A stretch of 64,000 nt of DNA from Leguminivora glycinivorella (taxonomy: Eukaryota > Arthropoda > Insecta > Lepidoptera > Tortricidae): the NCBI RefSeq assembly GCF_023078275.1, contig NC_062993.1:9671252-9735251 (forward strand), in the 5' to 3' direction. The position numbers were made by a program, and so were the translations under genes. Shown here piece by piece: positions 20,925 to 31,548 of this stretch; within the stretch, counting starts at the first letter, position 1, and every line of letters begins with the position of its first letter. The notes under the pieces are model-generated. The model saw only the letters and a list, made by a program, of their open reading frames with translations. It was not told the DNA's origin and made no database searches.

Positions 20925-21355
20925 TCGTGAGATTTAAACATATTTACAATTTAAAAAAAAATATTTTAAGCGGGTTACTCACGTATTAAGTCGATATTTT
21001 TAAATATGTATGAGTCTCACGGGAGTTTTATAGTTAAAATATTTACAATATTTAAAGCGGGTTAAGTTTTTCATCAAGTCAAAATAACGCTGACATGTTT
21101 CGATCGAATTCGCGGCGCGTACTCTTCGGTAGGTTCGGGGGGTCGTTACTCTTTAAAAAAGATCCTCGGAAATGGATCGAAACATGTCGAGCGTTATTCC
21201 GACTTGAATAAAATAATAATAATAAAAAAACGTTTATTCGGATCGTAGCTTATTCGTAGCTTAACACTACTACATATCTTCTACCAAACCACATTGTGGT
21301 TTGTCGAAGCTCCCATACGCTTACCAAACTACCCGCTTAAAATATTGTAAAGAAG
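20925..21355 (+). mobile_element. PLE 3' fragments with core-less hammerhead-like motif
   Basis: Contains GCGGGTTACTCACGTATTAA, GAGTCTCACGGGAGTTTTAT and, on the plus strand near 21150, GATCC-loop-GGATC-GAAACATGTCGAGCG. The position of CUGANGA holds CTTTAAAAAA. Confidence 0.6.
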
Positions 21356-21759
21356 TTTTTACAGTACAGTCGCCGTCAGATTTATGTATCCAGATATTCT
21401 TGTGCGCCCCGATCGCTCAGACATATCTGATGGTTTTCGTTAGAACACAAGCCTATCCTTCTTTCTTACTCTAAGATATGTCATCTTTCACACACCTCTC
21501 CTTTAAGATGCATGTAAACTCAGAACAGAAAACTCTATAATACATATCGAAACTAGGGAAGAACGTTCAAAATTGAATACAGGTGTGTACATATTTATGT
21601 AGCTGACCGAACCAAGTCATGCCAAGCTAATCTGGCAATCTTGCCGGTACAAGTATTATTTTTGTGACAGCACGGCAGTGAAATTGTGACATTTAAAGAG
21701 GAACTAACTTGTTCCGTCTATTGTCCTTTGAGTCGTCGGCAACCCGAACCCCCTAGGAG
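21356..21759. other. No gene or recognised repeat
   Basis: Nothing supportable. Confidence 0.45.
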
Positions 21760-21812
21760 CTTGTACACTCCTTTTTGCTGTGTACTTAACACAGCAAAAG
21801 GGAGTGTACAAG
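21760..21812. repeat. 24-bp stem, 5-base loop hairpin
   Basis: CTTGTACACTCCTTTTTGCT... (21760-21783) pairs with 21789-21812 with one mismatch; loop ACTTA. Confidence 0.85.
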
Positions 21813-21816
21813 TTTC

Positions 21817-21942
21817 TAATGGGGTGGCAACGCGCATGTGACACTGTTTGAGTTGCAGGCGTCCATAGGTTACGGTGACTGCTTTACATCAGGCGGGCCG
21901 TATGCTTGTTTGCCACCGACGTAGTATTAAAAAAAACCACCT
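21817..21942 (+). mobile_element. LINE 3' tail, copy 1
   Basis: GGGGTGGCAACGCGCATGTG, GTTGCAGGCGTCCATAGGTT, TTTACATCAGGCGGGCCGTA and CCACCGACGTAGTATTAAAA with an A run. Same family as 2413-2510 and 22540-22652. Confidence 0.75.
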
Positions 21943-22539
21943 TTGTACCCATGATATTACTGTGACGTGGAACTCTTGGAACATCACTAGACGGTTTACC
22001 AAGATGAAAGGCGCTTGCTATGGTAAATTAAAAGCCTGGGCAAAGAAACGGAGCGTTTATTAGGGGTTTCACTTTTTGTACCAAATTGTGGAAGAATAGG
22101 GATGACGACTACATTTAAAAAATGGTATTCTGTTAATTCCGTCACTTAGATCGTCCAAAATACTGAACACATATTTTTCGCTTTTTCTAATTAATGAAAA
22201 AATACAAAGATATAGAGCATCAAAATTCCGGAGTGGGGGCTTGTGATGTCACTTCTAAGTAAAAATTGTACCTAGGCGTGACGACGCGAAACTTCAGCGC
22301 ACTGTACCGTCGTCATTTTTCGTTTACGAGAAAAAAGAAAAAAATACGTGTCTAATATTCTTTGATAATCTAATTGACGGACTACTTAATTAGTTTTTTT
22401 TAGTCGTCTCGCCTATTGTTTAAGAAGTCTGTGTTACAGGAATTAAATACGATGGTTTGGTTTGGATGTTAAATATTATTCTTTAACCCTTTAACAGCCA
22501 GCAGTGTCAAAAATACTGTTAACTTGTACACTAACTTGT
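21943..22539. other. No gene or recognised repeat
   Basis: Nothing supportable. Confidence 0.45.
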
Positions 22540-22652
22540 TTCAATGGGGTGGCAACGCGCATCACTGTTTGAGTTGCAGGCGTCCACTGACCGCTTTACA
22601 TCAGGCGGGCCGTATACTTGTTTGCCACCGACGTAGTATAAAAAAAAAACTT
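22540..22652 (+). mobile_element. LINE 3' tail, copy 2
   Basis: AATGGGGTGGCAACGCGCAT, ACCGCTTTACATCAGGCGGG and TTGCCACCGACGTAGTATAA plus an A run. Closely related to the copy 720 bases upstream. Confidence 0.75.
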
Positions 22653-23320
22653 GTTCAAAAATCGGATGCTACTTTGATACCTATCATCTGCATACGCCTC
22701 ATGTGGTTTGCCGACGGTCTATCCCCATTCTTGTCACTAACACTCGCTGGCAGTGAGCTGGCACCCTTCCAAACCCAGTTAGGATAATAAAGGGAATATG
22801 TAGAAAACATCGGATTCTTTTTACATGCTTTCTAGAGAATTTACTAAGTTTTAAAACCATTATTGACACGAATCGTCAACGTTTCAGCTTGGGCACAAAT
22901 AGTTTTCAATATCTTGAATTCTTTACTGTTCCTCTGGACTGAAGGACTAGCAAATGTGAGCCAAATTCTCATTTGTTAGTCCTTCGTGTGTCATACACTA
23001 TTTTGCATTATGCCTGGACGTACGTGGTACGTACGTACTTGGACGCGAGTCACTCTTTTCCGGGAAGCGAGGCGCGACTGAGGTTACGGGGGGCCAAGCC
23101 GGGTCGCCCAAGGTCACCTTGTAGATTTTGAAATATTTAAGTGGTGCAATCAAGGCACCGGTCCAATGATCGCAACCTTCTCCTACGTTAGGAGAATTAT
23201 CCATTGTTTAAGACGATACGGTAGGGATCAATTCTCCATACAAACGCTCTCGACTATTTCCTCCCTGGTTTTTGAAGATAGCAATGATTTATTCAACACA
23301 GATTGTTATTATTTTTATCT
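22653..23320. other. No gene; small hairpin at 22939-22985
   Basis: GAAGGACTAGCAAATG pairs with CATTTGTTAGTCCTTC across a 13-base loop. Otherwise no supported feature. Confidence 0.5.
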
Positions 23321-23321
23321 G

Positions 23322-23482
23322 TGTCGGACCGTTTTGATTTTTTTGATATTCTGCTTTTTAAAGATTCTAGAGCCAATCAAAAATTTCCAAAAACGGCCTT
23401 TATCATTGTGGCGCAAAAAAAGGTGTGATACTCAAGATCGGTAACAATTAACCAAAAAAGCTAAACGGTCCGACATAGATTA
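23322..23482. mobile_element. Short TIR element (TGTCGGACCGTTT)
   Basis: GTGTCGGACCGTTTTGATTT at the left is mirrored by AGCTAAACGGTCCGACAT at the right. Confidence 0.65.
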
Positions 23483-24535
23483 TTTCATTAATATTCAGAT
23501 TCTCAAATTTCGTTCCGATTGATTAAGTTTTGTATGAAGAAAGAGTCGAGAGAGGAACCTCGATTTTAAAGATTATATATTAATATTATTATATTAATAT
23601 CTTTTGACTGAGTTGTTCTTAATGGACAATTTTTTTTCGATAAATCTAGTTAATAACACTTGTATATTTAACTAAAATTCCCAAGTTGAAAGGGGGGCTC
23701 CTTTCCATTTTAGTATTTTCGCTACCGTATCCTCTTAAGGGTTTTATTACATTGCGGTATTTGATGGCTGTGCAAAATTGTATATAACCTCAACGGCCCG
23801 CAATGTAACTAAAATCGCATGCGAGTTCGCACGCCGTCTAAATCAGGCCTAAAAGAGCGTTCGGAACACGAACGACTGTATATAAATTTTCATAAGCAGT
23901 TTAGAAAATTAATTAATGAGCGATATTTTTTTGACGATTCAGATTTTCATATGAATTGTTGTCACAAAATTCTTGTCAGAGATTTCTTGTAAAATTAAAA
24001 TGATGCATACAGTTAGTTAGTGTAAGTATTAGGTATATGTTACTCAACGAAGGCCGCATATATATCTGACATGGACATGGTCTTATATGAAGAGTCATAA
24101 GAGCGTGATGTCATATATTTTAGAGTATAAAATAAGCATACGTTTCATTTATAAATTCATGCCTCCCACTACCTACTACGAGAATTTATTGAACAATAAT
24201 GGCTAGATCCATCAACTAGCCAATGAAATTGCAATTCACAAACTATGTGGCTTTTTGTTGCTTTCATTGTGTGCGTTGAATTTGCATCGACGCGGACTAT
24301 TTGATGCCCGTTTGTATGACTTATTGCAGTTTAAATGGCGCACATCGCCTGTGGTCTACTGCCATTAATAATAACACTGCTGTGTATTAATAACACTTCA
24401 GAGAAACATAATATTAGTTAAAGTGTTTCTAGTATGTAAAGCAATGAATGATATATTGTACTTTTTGGTGTTTTGTTGTATTTATTTACGTCCTTAGCGT
24501 ATTTGCATGTAAACATACGCAAGTAAGTAATAGTA
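23483..24535. other. No gene or recognised repeat
   Basis: AT-rich with no recognisable repeat or ORF. Confidence 0.45.
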
Positions 24536-24537
24536 CA

Positions 24538-24912
24538 TTACGATACAAGTGCGTAAAAAAGGAAGTTCGAAAAGAGAGGCGATAAATTAAAACACGACCG
24601 AAGGGATTGTTTTAAATCGACACGAGTTACGAATTTCCTTTTCGCACGTGTATCGTACGACGTTTTTCATGCCTTATGATTTTTTTTCTCTGTATTCTCC
24701 TCTCAAATGTACTGATACTGAAAAGTACACAGTGGTAACACTAGTGCGACAAGTGGTGGTTGTGCTAGGTCGAAACTTCGGAGGGCCATCGTACTGATAA
24801 ACGTCGTACGATACACGTGCAAAAAGGAAATTCGTAACTTGTGTCGATTTAAAACACGGTCGTGTTTTAATTTACTCGTCGACAAAAACCTCTTTTTTAC
24901 GCACTTGTTGCA
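24538..24912. mobile_element. Repeat family G, inverted-repeat copy
   Basis: AATCGACACGAGTTACGAAT and CACGTGTATCGTACGACGTT at the left are mirrored by CGTCGTACGATACACGTGCA and ATTCGTAACTTGTGTCGATT at the right. Fragments: 46768-47010, about 47865-47940, 61030-61225. Confidence 0.7.
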
Positions 24913-25057
24913 CAATATTTAACTATTGTTGCGATGTTATTTTTTCGGTATAAACAATAAATATGCACATGCTATCTGACACGCTCTTATAACTCTTGAA
25001 ATAGGATTGTGTCAGGTATTTTTGTGCGATGTTATTGCCGGTATGCAATGCTTCTAA

Positions 25058-25308
25058 AGGTGCTATTACATGGGCAACACAATTGCCAGCAATTCACATA
25101 CCATTGCCGCGTTTGCTCCTGTTAGTTGGTTGAACAAACGCGGCAATGGTATGTGAATTGCTGGCAATTGTGTAGCCCGTGTAAGCGGCAACCCACACTC
25201 AGGCGACGCATGTCTTAAGACGCGGAACGGGCGGACGGACGCGCCGACGTCCGTTCCGCGTCTAAACATATGCTTCGCCTGTGTGTCGATAGTCCCTAAT
25301 AGCACCGT
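25058..25308. mobile_element. TIR element with two internal palindromes
   Basis: GGTGCTATTACATGGG (left) and CCCTAATAGCACC (right) are inverted ends. Inside, CACAATTGCCAGCAATTCAC onward (38 bases) has a perfect inverse after a 19-base loop, and GACGCGGAACGG / CCGTTCCGCGTC form a second palindrome. Confidence 0.75.
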
Positions 25309-25628
25309 AAGTAATTAGGTATGCGAAAACTAGAAGTATCTTCTCGCTTAGAGCAAATGGGTAAATGCCACAATAAACCCGCACGAATTATTTCCTAGGC
25401 TCATGATTCGACAGTTTACTGCCACGCCGCCGCGGACATTAGCTGACCAAATATTTACCCCAGTAGTTTTATACGCCTATCGTAAACTCTAGATAAATAG
25501 TCCACGGCAATAAAACATCCGAAAATATGAGATTCTTGCCGCTGTCAATAACCCGGGCAGAAAATAAACATTTGACAGTATCTTGACTACATTTTCTGCT
25601 AAAAAGAGAAGGTCAAGTGGGACTGTTA
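25309..25628. other. No gene or recognised repeat
   Basis: Nothing supportable. Confidence 0.4.
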
Positions 25629-25768
25629 CGCCGTGGCTTGCGTGGGCGACGGTCGCGCGATGGTCGCGCGACGGCGATGCGACGCATACGAAATTAAACC
25701 TTATCGACATGGAAGTATGAGACGCGACGGCGACGGTCGCGCGACCGTCGCCCACGCAAGACACGGCG
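25629..25768. mobile_element. GC-rich TTA-target MITE, copy 2
   Basis: CGCCGTGGCTTGCGTGGGCG to CCACGCAAGACACGGCG; flanked by TTA on the left and GTA on the right, a decayed duplication. Confidence 0.8.
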
Positions 25769-25774
25769 GTAAAC

Positions 25775-26390
25775 AAAAGCAGACAAATGCGAACTCGGGA
25801 TAAATACTACTACATAGAACAAAGAGTTACCTACTGATAATTATTTTTTTACAAGAATATATTACGAAAGGTAGGTAAATTCGAAATGTAGTAAGTTTTA
25901 TGGAGTTAAAAAATATAAATTATATTATACACTGTGACTGCGTTGCTGAGTTTCAGAACAAACAGTTAGAAGTTATTTTAGTAATTCTATTAGTTCAAGG
26001 TTCGAGTTTTTTGTTTAACATTGATCTTGAATCAAATGCATGTTTAAATAAACATTGGTATGTTTGTTCTAAATTAGCTTATCCTTTACATAAGTTAACT
26101 ACAAATATTAATAGAGAAATAATCTAGTTTTCCTTAGATTTAATTATAATTTAGAATTATTTTAAGGTGTGTTATAATCAGATACCCATTGCTGTATCAT
26201 GAGCAAAAATCATCTTCTTGAAAGCTTAATTAATATTTAACGATAAATTAGTCTATTTATAAAATCTTTTTGAACGCATGACATTTTAAATTAACCTAGT
26301 CCATTTAATCGTCTGTCATCTCCTAGTCAATTAAAATAAACAAATTAATTTTAAAACGTCATAACGTCATTAACGAAATAAAAAGCCTTT
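25775..26390. other. No supported gene
   Basis: A 75-codon ORF at 25900-26127 has no recognisable domain. AT-rich. Confidence 0.4.
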
Positions 26391-26391
26391 T

Positions 26392-26494
26392 ACGTGGCCT
26401 GCGCGGAGCGGCTCACAGATGGCGTCACCTATAGCTTGTACTAGTATAGTCAGTATTGACTAGCCACTGTTATTTCAACTAGTCATGTAGTAAT
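26392..26494 (-). pseudogene. Receptor pseudo-exon copy 4 (truncated)
   Basis: Minus-strand sequence retains AGTCAATACTGACTATACTA then GCCATCTGTGAGCCGCTCCG (residues AICEPLRAG) and stops after GGCCACG. This is the most distal and most damaged member of the array. Confidence 0.75.
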
Positions 26495-26568
26495 GATCAG
26501 ATTGACCAGCATGGAAGGACGTCTCATCACCGTCGGAGCTAAAAAGGGTATAAATAATATTAGTAAAC

Positions 26569-26733
26569 CTAGTAAAAAGAGCTACGAAGAACCAAACTAG
26601 AGCGCAAATGAAGGTAGTCCTGGTTTTCGTAGAGAAGTAGCCTGCCCGGAGCGGCTCACAGATGGCGTAGTAGCGCTCAAAGCTGATAGCTAGTATAGTC
26701 AGTATTGACTAGCTACTATTATTTCCACTAGGC
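26569..26733 (-). pseudogene. Receptor pseudo-exon copy 3
   Basis: It keeps an acceptor-like TACTACAG|GCCTAG and a donor ACTAG|GTTTAC exactly where the functional exon has them. Coding remnants read LAISFERYYAICEPLRAGYF, then a TM4-like ICALVWFFVALFT. At 165 bases it is 16 shorter than the functional exon (12- and 4-base losses in the TM3 half), so the frame is broken. Confidence 0.85.
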
Positions 26734-26801
26734 CTGTAGTAATACCCAACATGGAAGGATGTCTCATCAGCGCCAGAACTAAGGGTATAATATTAATATA
26801 C

Positions 26802-26968
26802 CTAGTAAACAGACCCGCGAAGAACCAAACCAGAGCGCACATGAAAGTAGTCCTGGTTTTTGTACAGAAGTAGCCTGCCCGGAGCGGCTCACACATGGCA
26901 TAGTGGCGCTCAAAGCTGATATAGCTAGTATAGTCAGTATTGACTAGCCACTGTTATTTTCACTAGTA
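26802..26968 (-). pseudogene. Receptor pseudo-exon copy 2
   Basis: Donor ACTAG|GTATAT is kept. Remnants include CEPLRAGYFCTKTRTTFMCA and LVWFFAGLFT. The TM3 half is degenerate and shares AGTCAATACTGACTATACTA with copies 3 and 4 but not with the functional exon. Confidence 0.85.
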
Positions 26969-27035
26969 ATGTTAATGGTCAGTATGGAAGGATGTTTCTT
27001 CACCGTCGGAGCTATACGGGGTAATACTAGTATAC

Positions 27036-27185
27036 CTAGTAAACAGAGCCGCGAAAAACCAAGCCAAGGCGCGAATACACACGTAGCCTGCTCGAAGCGG
27101 CTCACAGATGGCATAGTAGCGCTCGAAACCGATAGCTAGTATGGCCAGTATTAGGCAGTTACTTCTAGCTCCAATAATCTAGTAA
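27036..27185 (-). pseudogene. Receptor pseudo-exon copy 1
   Basis: Remnants GFERYYAICEPLRAGYVC and RALAWFFAALFT survive with an internal deletion of the TKTRATLIC-equivalent segment. Donor ACTAG|GTATAC is intact. It is the copy nearest to the functional exon. Confidence 0.85.
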
Positions 27186-27241
27186 TGGTCAGAGAGGATG
27201 TTACGCCAGCTCCAAGGCTGAAATTATTAATATTTGTATAC

Positions 27242-27422
27242 CTAGTAAACAGAGCCGCGAAGAACCAAGCAAGAGCGCAGATCAGCGTGGCCCTAGTCTT
27301 GGTACACACGTAGCCTGCCCGGAGCGGCTCACAGATGGCGTAATAGCGCTCGAAGCTGATGGCCAGGATGGTCAGCACGGAGGCGTGAGCTACCGTCAAC
27401 TCCACGAAGGGGACGGCTAGGC
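27242..27422 (-). CDS. ETHR: Neuropeptide GPCR, TM3-TM4 exon (ETHR-like)
   Basis: Minus-strand exon of 181 bases between acceptor TTGTCCACAG (ends 27423) and donor GTATAC (starts 27241). It completes a Cys codon split with exon 1 (T + GC), then reads LAVPFVELTVAHASVLTILA, ISFERYYAICEPLRAGYVCT and KTRATLICALAWFFAALFT, ending in phase 2. These are TM3, the E-R-Y variant of the D/ERY motif with the following intracellular loop, and the start of TM4 of a class A peptide receptor. From memory the block fits ecdysis triggering hormone receptors, related to GHSR/TRH receptors; ETH signalling drives ecdysis behaviour through central peptidergic neurons. No stops or frameshifts. Exons for TM5-TM7 are not in view. 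Confidence 0.82.
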
Positions 27423-27860
27423 CTGTGGACAATATAACATAATTAATAATGAAAAGTAATAAACAGCTTAAAGGCATACATTTCTTAAGAGATGTGAATT
27501 TAAAGCAAAGACATATATAACTCCACCTAGACAAATAAAGTCTAAGAAAAAAACGTACCTCAGTACCATACAGAAAAAGGTACGGTGGCCTAGATGGCGT
27601 TACACCTTTGGGGGACGCTCAGCTAGATGGCGCTAATATTAATATTTGACATTTTAACACATCAAGCTAAGAATATGGGCCAAATTGTCAAAACTGAGGT
27701 TCAAAAGTTTTAAGCCTGTGTCAAGAGATGGAAGTCTATGCACACATTACACATTTAAACATTTTACTTCTTGACAGTAACTCTCTATGTATAATACTCG
27801 ATCCTCTTTGATTTAAAGTTAATATTAGAATCTCTGCTAGACACTCTGCTTAACCTAACC
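27423..27860. other. Receptor intron, no recognised repeat
   Basis: Intron sequence upstream of the TM3 exon; nothing else supportable. Confidence 0.45.
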
Positions 27861-28112
27861 ACAAATTTAAAATTTTGAAAAAACCCCCGACCTCGACATA
27901 GTAGACCGATTTTCATGAAACATGGCTAAGAACACTCCCGACTAACTCAGCTTTCAGACAAAAAACACTGAATCTAAATCGGTTCATCCGTTCGGGAGCT
28001 ACGATGCCACAGACAGACACACACACAAACAGACAGACAGACAGATAGACAAACACACAGACAGACACGTCAAACTTATAACATCGCTTCGTTTTTGCGT
28101 CGGGGGTTAAAA
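27861..28112. mobile_element. Microsatellite element K, copy 1
   Basis: AAAAAACCCCCGACCTCGAC at one end and GCGTCGGGGGTTAAAAAT at the other, with an (ACAG/ACAGAC)n tract at 28010-28065. A second copy is at 44302-44542. Confidence 0.75.
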
Positions 28113-28351
28113 ATATGACTTTTTGTAAACACTCATATTATTTTATTTTATATTTTTCCAGTTTTCTCATATCGAATAAAGCCCCAGTGCTTTCCTGAGG
28201 AAATGCAGGCAAAGGAAGTAAGCCGCAAAAATGGGGCATTGACAATTCGCCAAGTTATGCGAGATTACTGAATGTATGTGAATTAGGTTACCAGGCTAGC
28301 AGTTTTCAAACTTAAAATCTCTTATGATTTTATTTATGTGAATTCGCATTT

Positions 28352-28894
28352 TTAGGTTCCGTAGTCAACTAGGAACCCTTATAGTTTCGCCATGTCTGTC
28401 TGTCCGTCCGTCCGTCCGTCCGTCCGCGGATAATCTCAGTAACCGTTAGCACTAGAAAGCTGAAATTTGGTACCAATATGTATATCAATCACGCCGACAA
28501 AATGCAAAAATAAAAAATGGGAAAAAATGTTTTATTAGGGTACCCCCCATACATGTAAAGTGGGGGCTGATTTTTTTTTCATTCGAACCCCAACGTGTGA
28601 TATATTGTTGGATAGGTATTTAAAAATGAATAAGGGTTTACTAAGATCGTTTTTTGATAATATTAATATTTTCGGAAATAATTGCTCCTAAAGGAAAAAA
28701 AAGGTGCGTCCCCCCCCTCTAACTTTTGAACCATATGTTCAAAAAATATGAAAAAAATCACAAAAGTAGAACTTTATAAAGACTTTCTAAGAAAATTGTT
28801 TTGAACTTGATAGGTTCAGTAGTTTTTGAGAAAAATACGGAAAACTACGGAACCCTACACTGAGCGTGGCCCGACACGCTCTTGGCCGGTTTTT
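28352..28894 (+). mobile_element. Microsatellite element F4, copy 1
   Basis: Starts TAGGTTCCGTAGTCAACTAG, carries (CCGT)n at 28400-28427, has GGGTACCCCCCATACATGTA and CTTGATAGGTTCAGTAGTTT, and ends CACGCTCTTGGCCGGTTTTT. Copies 2 and 3 are at 53944 and 55993. Confidence 0.85.
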
Positions 28895-29211
28895 AAGCGT
28901 ACCTACACTGAGAGAAAAACAAACAGTTTTCATGTTCGTTCAACAAGTTTTTTGGTTCAAATAGCGTTTACGTGCTCTTTGATTCAAACAAAAAGTTAGA
29001 TTTTGTTAAGTGTAAACTAGTACATTCTACAAGTTACTTGTCATTTGAATCAACAATATATTTGAATCAACCAGTCGATTTTATAAAAACAACATGACAC
29101 ATATTGTTTTAAACATAATTATGTTTGGCTGATTCAATCAAATATCTTTTAACAAGTTTGACCTTGTTGTTCGAACAAATTCGACTTGTACCATCAATAT
29201 TGTGATTTCAG
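28895..29211. other. No gene or recognised repeat
   Basis: Nothing supportable. Confidence 0.4.
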
Positions 29212-29518
29212 CAATTCCCGTTAAGTTTGTACATTTGGATCACGTCTCCGATTTGGATAAAAATTGGTAGGCTGATAGAGTCCATGATGCTGAGCAAGAT
29301 CCATTAGGTTTCCCAAAATGTCCTAGGCTGATTGACTTTCCTTTTTTGTTACCGAAAATGTATAGAAATTTGGTAACAAAAAAGGAAGGTTTTATACAAA
29401 CTACATAGGACATTTTGGGAAACCTAGTGGATCTTGCTCAGCATCATGGACTCTATCAGCCTACCAATTTTTATCAAAATCGGAGACGTGATCCAAATGT
29501 ACAAACTAAACGGGAATT
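29212..29518. repeat. 114-bp-arm inverted repeat
   Basis: Left arm 29212-29325 (AATTCCCGTTAAGTTTGTAC ...) and right arm 29405-29518 (... GTACAAACTAAACGGGAATT) are near-complementary. The 79-base spacer itself contains GGTAACAAAAAAGGAA with its partner TTCCTTTTTTGTTACC. Confidence 0.85.
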
Positions 29519-29622
29519 TCTCATTTAGTGCGTTTACTAATACTTTTGATTCAAACGGATAAACCCGCAACAAGTCGAACTAGTCAAATTCACAATGAAA
29601 ATTTCTATCAGTGTATGTTTTA

Positions 29623-29862
29623 ACTAGCTTTTTCCCGCGGCGTCGCCCGCGTACTAATCTAATCTTGTTTTTCCATACAAACTTTGGACCCCCATTCCAG
29701 GAGGTGAATTTTGAAAAATCTTTTCTTAGTGCTCCTCTATACCTTATAAAGAACCTACGTGTCAATTTTAGAATCTATAGGACCAGCGGTTTCAGCTGTG
29801 CGTTGATATGTCAGACAGTCAGTCAGTCTGTTTCTTCTTTTATTTTATATATTTAGATAGAT
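29623..29862 (+). mobile_element. Microsatellite element F3, single unit
   Basis: ACTAGCTTTTTCCCGCGGCG start, CATACAAACTTTGGACCCCC, TCTTTTCTTAGTGCTCCTCT, CCAGCGGTTTCAGCTGTGCG and a short GTCAGTCAGTC tract. Same unit as the 52.1-53.6 kb array. Confidence 0.8.
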
Positions 29863-30437
29863 AAGCATCTAGGAACAGATATCGATTTAATAAATGATAA
29901 CGGTTTCGGTTTCATTTTGTCATGAGCTTGACGATCATTCACGATGATGAGTACACTAATGCCAAATGAAATGAAAACGAGTGAGATTCGCTCCAATAAC
30001 CAACAGAACCGTCAAGTATCAAAACCAGTTCGATTCGAAACCATTCCTAATTGTTATAATAAGATTCGATAGTCGATTGGGACAACATTGTCGTGATTTT
30101 TATAACCTTTAAAAGGAATATTTTTCTGAATGTTATCGTTTTTCAATCCGAACCGCGACCGATATTTAAATTTATGCACGACCTTGTATTAATAGCCCAG
30201 TTTCTCTAATATTTCTCTATAGAGGTCTGTGTATAAATTATGGTTTGACTTTTATAATAATAATAAAGGCTTTTCAGCATAAGCAACTTCATTTTTAGAA
30301 AATAATAACTAGATCACAGTTAGCGACTTAGCGCAGATACATAGTTAATTTTTGTTAAAAGTGCATCTCTTTTTTTGAACGCTCATTGTAATAATTACTT
30401 ACATTATATTCTTAACGTAGATAAAATGTAAAAATAA
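29863..30437. other. No gene or recognised repeat
   Basis: Nothing supportable. Confidence 0.45.
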
Positions 30438-30720
30438 TAGGTGACCGAAGAGCTGGCGACTTCCTCGCACAACGTATCAGCTTTGCGATACAGCGAGAAA
30501 ATGTGGCCTGTATCCTTGGTATCCTGCCTCAAGGGCCTATTTTAGACATTAGCTAGCTTTTCAGTTTAGTTTTAGTTTCTTATATAATTATGTAAATATA
30601 TTTAAAAAATAATAGTAGGTACCTAACCTTAAGACTTTTATTCTGTTACACCCTTATCATGGTCCATGTCATGTATGTGTAATATGGTATGCAAATAATT
30701 ATCTTACCTTATCTTAAATT
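30438..30720 (+). pseudogene. LINE ORF2 C-terminal fragment and 3' UTR, second copy
   Basis: A short frame reads GDRRAGDFLAQRISFAIQRE, then NVACILGILPQG, matching the C-terminus at 5931-6030 (PRAGAYFSQRIALAIQRGN). The 3' UTR begins TTAGCTAGCTTTTCAGTTTA, related to 50586-50695. Truncated and diverged. Confidence 0.6.
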
Positions 30721-31165
30721 GAGTTTTCTTATATCAGATAAAATAGGTTTCACTCCCCGTAGCTATAAATGTATAAGGACAAAACCTAAAGTCCCTGATT
30801 AATTTCCCCCCGAATTTAAGCAAAAAGCAGGAAACTTTCTGGATCCTAAATTGGGCTGGCACCTCGAATAATGGCTGCCTGAATATTCATCTTACTTTCC
30901 TCTTATTCGCTTCTTAGATTTCTTTCAGTCAAATTTTGTTTTAGATAACTCTTTCATATAATATATTATACTTTTCGTTATGATGTTGCAAACATTTGTG
31001 ACTTTCTTAAGCAAAAGGTGCCAATTTGTCGCTTGAAATAAGGATGCTTTGATAGGTTTTCCTATAAAGATATGAACACCATACATGGAAAGCATTAAAA
31101 TATGAAAAAGAAGCAAAATGAAGGCTTAAATATCAGCCGTGCAGCCTTGGTTTAAAAACAATCCC
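30721..31165. other. No gene or recognised repeat
   Basis: Nothing supportable. Confidence 0.4.
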
Positions 31166-31171
31166 TAGTCT

Positions 31172-31232
31172 GTTTATGGGGTTCGAACCCGCGACCTTCG
31201 AAACTAAAGTTACCGCTAGGCTACCAGGGCTT
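31172..31232 (-). mobile_element. tRNA-like SINE head, minus strand
   Basis: Minus strand: CTGGTAGCCTAGCGGTAACT (A-box-like TAGCCTAGCGG) and GGGTTCGAACCCC (B box at 31179-31191). There is no cloverleaf closure and no discriminator context, so I treat it as a SINE head rather than a tRNA gene. Confidence 0.6.
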
Positions 31233-31345
31233 AGTAGATATCTATCTCTATCGCGCTTGCGTATTGGCGCGACAGAGCCAGCGGCGTATCGCTTTCGTTT
31301 GGCGTCGGAGAAATGCCATTCGGCTACGGGGCCTGGGCTTCTTTC
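31233..31345. mobile_element. Family B MITE fragment
   Basis: GATATCTATCTCTATCGCGC, GTATTGGCGCGACAGAGCCA and AATGCCATTCGGCTACGGGG form one half of family B; the opposite terminus is absent. Confidence 0.65.
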
Positions 31346-31380
31346 TTGCACTGCATGGCGGGCGCTTGCTCGGTGCGCGC

Positions 31381-31548
31381 AGTATGCGTCGCGCTCTCGA
31401 CATGTAAAGGCGGGGTCGCTACTCTTGAGAAAGGTTCTCGAAATTGAACCGAAACATGTCGAACGCTATATCGACTTAATACGTGAGTAACCCGCTTAAA
31501 ATATTTTTAAATATGTATGAGTCTCACGGGAGTTTTATAGTTAAAACT
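31381..31548 (+). mobile_element. PLE 3' fragment with core-less hammerhead-like motif
   Basis: GGTTC-TCGAAATT-GAACC-GAAACATGTCGAACGC (31431-31467) follows CTCTTGAGAAA. Downstream are TCGACTTAATACGTGAGTAA, CCGCTTAAAATATTTTTAAA and GAGTCTCACGGGAGTTTTAT, the shared 3' end of these copies. Upstream CTCGACATGT (31397) can pair with ACATGTCGA. Confidence 0.65.

Noticed and set aside
27151..27534. Continuous 127-codon receptor ORF read as one exon
   Set aside because: Its ends run through the acceptor at 27423 and donor at 27241; conserved receptor residues stop exactly at those sites.
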